Both the position numbers and the translations under genes were made by a program. A stretch of 28,485 bases of DNA from HGM04593 sp045647885 (GTDB taxonomy: Bacteria; Bacteroidota; Bacteroidia; Bacteroidales; Bacteroidaceae): NCBI GenBank assembly GCA_045647885.1, contig JAZRMX010000011.1, forward strand, positions 1-28,485, written 5' to 3'. Positions 26,049 to 28,485 of this stretch are shown piece by piece (the first letter of the stretch is position 1; every line of letters begins with the position of its first letter). The notes beneath the pieces are model-generated. The model had not been told where the DNA came from. It saw only the letters and a list, made by a program, of their open reading frames with translations, and did no database searches.

Positions 26049-26690
26049 TCAAATATTACCCATTATTTTCTCGGCAAAATCAAAATCCTCGGGATAATCG
26101 ATATCCACACCCTCAACCGGGCCCACAATAGCCATATAAGGATTGAAACCTACACGGCGGTGATGCTCCACCCAAGTCTCGCGACGGAAAATATAGAAAG
26201 CACTTGTCTCCACATACACAGGCTCTATCGTCTGCGTACGAGGGATATTGGTGGGCGAATAGTTCAAAGGCTTGCCCTGATACCAGGTAAAAGTCTGAAT
26301 CTTCTGCGCCGAAAAGGCAGAGTCGTGGCGGCCTTGCAACACCTCATCAATAGCATTGGAAATTGTGGCAGCCTTAATAAAGGGCGAAGTAGTATGGGCA
26401 AGCATATAGACATCGGCCTGTACATCGCGTACAAAGGCGCTGTAAATCTCCTCGCCAAGCGCAGTATCACTATCAAGCGCAGTATCGCGTTTTAACAGTT
26501 TGACCCCTGCAGGCAAGTAAGGAAGCACCTCGTCGCTGCTGCAATAGACATAAACCTCGTCAATCTGCTTCACCTGCATAAGCGTCTCAAGCAGATAACA
26601 CATCATAGGCTTGCCACCCAACAATTTAAGATTCTTACCCACCACGCGCTTGCTGTTCAAGCGTATGGGAACAAATGCCACAACCTTCAT
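26049..26690 (-). CDS. Acylneuraminate cytidylyltransferase-family protein (CMP-sugar synthase)
   Basis: The 213-residue cytoplasmic protein has the nucleotidyl-transferase fold. The N-terminal CTP loop reads VPIRLNSKRVVGKNL (residues 7-21), a variant of the family pattern ARxGSKRxxxKN. VYVYCSSDEV and DVYMLAHTTSPF follow, then VETSAFYIFRRETW, and DIDYPEDFDFAE at the C-terminus with metal-binding Asp residues. Such enzymes activate sialic-like or Kdo-like sugars as CMP-sugars. Which acid is used cannot be told. The ATG at 26690 starts the fold correctly (MKVVAFVP) and lies 19 bases after the isomerase stop; a Met at 26732 would overlap that gene. The pairing with a KpsF/KdsD isomerase points to a surface-glycan sugar. 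Confidence 0.82.
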   Translation of the reverse strand: MKVVAFVPIRLNSKRVVGKNLKLLGGKPMMCYLLETLMQVKQIDEVYVYCSSDEVLPYLPAGVKLLKRDTALDSDTALGEEIYSAFVRDVQADVYMLAHTTSPFIKAATISNAIDEVLQGRHDSAFSAQKIQTFTWYQGKPLNYSPTNIPRTQTIEPVYVETSAFYIFRRETWVEHHRRVGFNPYMAIVGPVEGVDIDYPEDFDFAEKIMGNI

Positions 26691-26709
26691 CCCGAACAAT
26701 TTTAAGATA

Positions 26710-27657
26710 TCAAATACAGCTGAATGTGTCAATCACACCCACAAGTTGCCCTTCTGAATTAACAACAATCAAGGAGTGTATGTTGTGCTCACGCAGAATT
26801 TTTTCGGCAGTAGTAAGTTTTGCGTTCTCGTTAATGGTCTTGGGATTCTTACTCATAAGATCCTTTACTGTGAGCTCGAAGAATATGTCCTGATGGAACT
26901 GCATTGCACGGCGTATATCCCCGTCGGTTACAACACCAAGAATTTTTCCCTCTTCCACCACAATGGCTATCCCCATTTTGGTACTGCTTATTTTAAGCAA
27001 GGCATCACTGATTTTAGACTCACGGGTTACAACGGGGAGGTCCGAAGTAATCATATAATCCTTGACACGGGCAAGCAGACGACGGCCGAGCGAACCACCG
27101 GGGTGGAACTGGGCAAAATCGGCAGCCTTGAACTTACGCACACTCATAAGCGCACAAGCAATGGCATCACCCATAGCAAGAGTGGCTGTGGTGGACGATG
27201 TGGGAGCAAGGTTCAAGGGGCAAGCCTCGCGCGACACGGCAATATTCAAATGACAGTCGGAGTATGTTGCAAGCAAGGATTTGGGATTGCCCGACATAGA
27301 TATTATAGGTATATTACGCTCGTTAAGCAGAGGTATAAAGCGCAGCAACTCGTCGGTCTGACCGGAATTTGAAATAGCGAGCACCACATCATCACCTGTA
27401 AACATACCAAGGTCGCCATGGAAAGCATCCAGGGGGTTTACAAAAAACGCAGGAGTTCCTGTACTTGCAAGTGTCGATGCAATCTTCGCACCAATATGGC
27501 CCGACTTTCCCACACCTGTAACAATGAGCTTTCCTTTACTCTCGTAAATAAGTTCAATAGCTCTGGTGAAGTTGTCGTCTAGATTGGGAATAAGATTCAA
27601 TATAGCATCAGCCTCATCCTGAAAGCACTTTTTTGCAATACTTATTACATCTATCAT
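26710..27657 (-). CDS. kdsD: KpsF/GutQ-family sugar-phosphate isomerase (arabinose-5-phosphate isomerase type)
   Basis: A 315-residue enzyme of the type that converts ribulose-5-P to arabinose-5-P, the first step to Kdo of lipopolysaccharide. An N-terminal SIS domain covers about residues 30-175 (TGVGKSGHIG at 47-56, FFVNPLDAFHGDLG, ISNSGQTDELL). LAPTSSTTATLAMGDAIA and FHPGGSLGRRLL then mark the sugar-phosphate site and the link. Two CBS domains follow (KISDALLKIS and VTDGDIRRAM; then DLMSKNPKTI and VIDTFSC). The start MIDVISIAKKCF at 27657 is chosen because a -7 box at 27739-27746 puts the transcript start downstream of the upstream in-frame Met (27753). It heads a two-gene unit with the cytidylyltransferase. 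Confidence 0.9.
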   Translation of the reverse strand: MIDVISIAKKCFQDEADAILNLIPNLDDNFTRAIELIYESKGKLIVTGVGKSGHIGAKIASTLASTGTPAFFVNPLDAFHGDLGMFTGDDVVLAISNSGQTDELLRFIPLLNERNIPIISMSGNPKSLLATYSDCHLNIAVSREACPLNLAPTSSTTATLAMGDAIACALMSVRKFKAADFAQFHPGGSLGRRLLARVKDYMITSDLPVVTRESKISDALLKISSTKMGIAIVVEEGKILGVVTDGDIRRAMQFHQDIFFELTVKDLMSKNPKTINENAKLTTAEKILREHNIHSLIVVNSEGQLVGVIDTFSCI

Positions 27658-27738
27658 ATTGTATATTTTTATTATTTCCTTTTCAAATGGTGCCCGCACT
27701 GCAAAGCAAGAATGGCCGGCACAAGCAACCTTTGCGCA

Positions 27739-27746
27739 CAAAGATA
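27739..27746 (-). promoter_or_regulatory. -7 promoter box of the isomerase/cytidylyltransferase unit
   Basis: The minus strand reads TATCTTTG, a full TAnnTTTG match. The predicted start is near 27733, leaving a leader of about 75 bases. A TTG lies roughly 23 bases upstream, wider than normal. It decides the isomerase start codon at 27657. Confidence 0.55.
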
Positions 27747-27825
27747 CAAACAAAAGTTAAAACATCCTACAAGCAACCGAAGAAACTACAACAAGTCAGC
27801 AACCTTTACACCAAATATAAAAGAA

Positions 27826-27855
27826 CAAGGGCTGTGCCTTGAAGCACAGCCCTTG
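27826..27855 (-). terminator. Hairpin terminator of the partial surface-protein gene
   Basis: Perfect 12-bp arms caagggctgtgc / gcacagcccttg enclose a 6-base loop. It lies 25 bases past the stop of the leftward gene. On the minus strand it is followed by ttcttttatattt, a fair T-rich tail. Confidence 0.8.
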
Positions 27856-27880
27856 CCATTATTTATCAAGATACTTGAAA

Positions 27881-28485
27881 TTATTCAGCGATGAATTTCT
27901 TGTTACCTTTGATGTAGATGCCACCCTTAACAATCTTAGAAACCTTGCGGCCGCTGAGATCGTAGATAGCCTCGTTAGCGTTCTCGCCGTCAGCAGTAAT
28001 GCTGTCGATACCGGTAGCCTCGCCAATAACACCACCATTTACAGAAACCCACTCAACAACATCAGCAGGGTACTGGAGCTGTGAACTGGGGTCAGAAAGA
28101 GCGACGTTCTTGATAGTATACTGGTAAACACCGTCGGCAACGCCTGTAACATCAAGAGCAACAGTAGCAATGTCGCCCTCCTCACCTGTAAACAATTTAT
28201 TCTTCAAAGAGAGGATAACCACGCGGAGTGAACCGTGGGGCTGGAGGTTGCACTCGGGCTCGCTGTGGTTGCGGTTTGTTGTGCGGCTGCCAAGGAATAC
28301 ATCGTAGTACTCACCATCGTTAACAATGCCAATGCCACCCTCGAACTCAATGTCGAACTGAGCAGCAGTGAAGGGGTAACCGGGGTTAGCTACGTTGATC
28401 AACATTGTGTTGTCCTCGGCAAAAGAAGCGCTTACAACGGGGGTTGCCTCCTCGCTCATAGCAGCTGCGCGGGCAGGAGACTCTT
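27881..28485 (-). CDS. C-terminal part of a surface/secreted protein with cohesin-like domain and sorting-domain-like tail (partial)
   Basis: The frame is open to the window edge: the 8 codons upstream of the first Met (ESPARAAA) contain no stop, so the gene surely starts outside. About 200 residues are visible. The first 135 or so form a beta-rich domain (NVANPGYPFTAAQFDIEFEG..., ATVALDVTGVADGVYQYTI) that resembles cohesin-like modules common in Bacteroidota surface proteins. After a short linker (GIDSITADGEN) comes a compact C-terminal segment EAIYDLSGRKVSKIVKGGIY ending KKFIAE. Its YDLSGRKV...GIYI pattern is that of type-9-secretion C-terminal sorting domains in Prevotella/Bacteroides-like proteins. 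The full architecture and function lie outside the window. Confidence 0.8.
   Translation of the reverse strand, partial: ESPARAAAMSEEATPVVSASFAEDNTMLINVANPGYPFTAAQFDIEFEGGIGIVNDGEYYDVFLGSRTTNRNHSEPECNLQPHGSLRVVILSLKNKLFTGEEGDIATVALDVTGVADGVYQYTIKNVALSDPSSQLQYPADVVEWVSVNGGVIGEATGIDSITADGENANEAIYDLSGRKVSKIVKGGIYIKGNKKFIAE

Noticed and set aside
1..28485. Mobile elements, CRISPR arrays, tRNA or rRNA genes
   Set aside because: No transposase or integrase reading frame, no regularly spaced repeats and no tRNA-like or rRNA-like sequence was noticed on either strand by eye. A covariance-model scan would be needed to be certain for small RNAs.

Overview
The window looks like a chromosomal segment of a gut- or oral-type member of the Bacteroidales (Bacteroidota). 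The signs are a NuoCD-fused complex I operon with no nuoEFG, a plug-and-barrel outer-membrane protein with an N-terminal carboxypeptidase-regulatory-like domain, a GHL10-type lipoprotein, a surface protein with a sorting-domain-like C-terminus, and many copies of the Bacteroidota -7 promoter box TAnnTTTG. No IS, phage, CRISPR, tRNA or rRNA was seen. Genus cannot be fixed from the sequence alone.

Layout. 1-283: edge of the window with a possible gene tail and a terminator. 284-3205 (-): large outer-membrane beta-barrel protein. 3440-4532 (+): unrecognised 143-aa protein followed by a sigma-70-like factor. 4662-4919 (-): small acidic ORF split by an in-frame TAA, with its own promoter and terminator. 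5070-7021 (-): GHL10-like lipoprotein followed by a GNAT acetyltransferase. 7191-9965 (+): UvrA-family excinuclease ATPase lacking one Cys pair. 10017-11143 (-): two-gene chromate-type transporter. 11212-14913 (-): purL. 15252-16025 (+): ZIP metal transporter. 16191-25982 (+): nuoA-B-CD-H-I-J-K-L-M-N. 26049-27657 (-): KpsF/KdsD-type sugar-phosphate isomerase and an acylneuraminate-cytidylyltransferase-like enzyme. 27881-28485 (-): C-terminus of a surface protein that runs off the window.

How the genes work together. The ten nuo genes encode an 11-subunit-type complex I (membrane arm plus quinone module, no NADH-oxidising module), so the electron donor is not set by this locus. The isomerase and cytidylyltransferase form a two-gene unit that fits activation of a Kdo- or nonulosonate-like sugar for the cell surface. 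The two CHR half-proteins overlap by 4 bases and probably form one heteromeric transporter. Most of the rest is housekeeping (purL, uvrA) or envelope function.

Transcription units are unusually easy to read here. Near-perfect hairpins close almost every unit (188-217, 4656-4679, 9966-9991, 11160-11189, 25993-26040, 27826-27855) and -7 boxes open several of them. The points most worth a second look are the TAA-interrupted small gene, the sigma factor with an insertion in its region-4 helix-turn-helix and its unknown partner, a 22-bp perfect palindrome sharing a 15-mer with the nuo promoter region, and the incomplete first zinc finger of UvrA.
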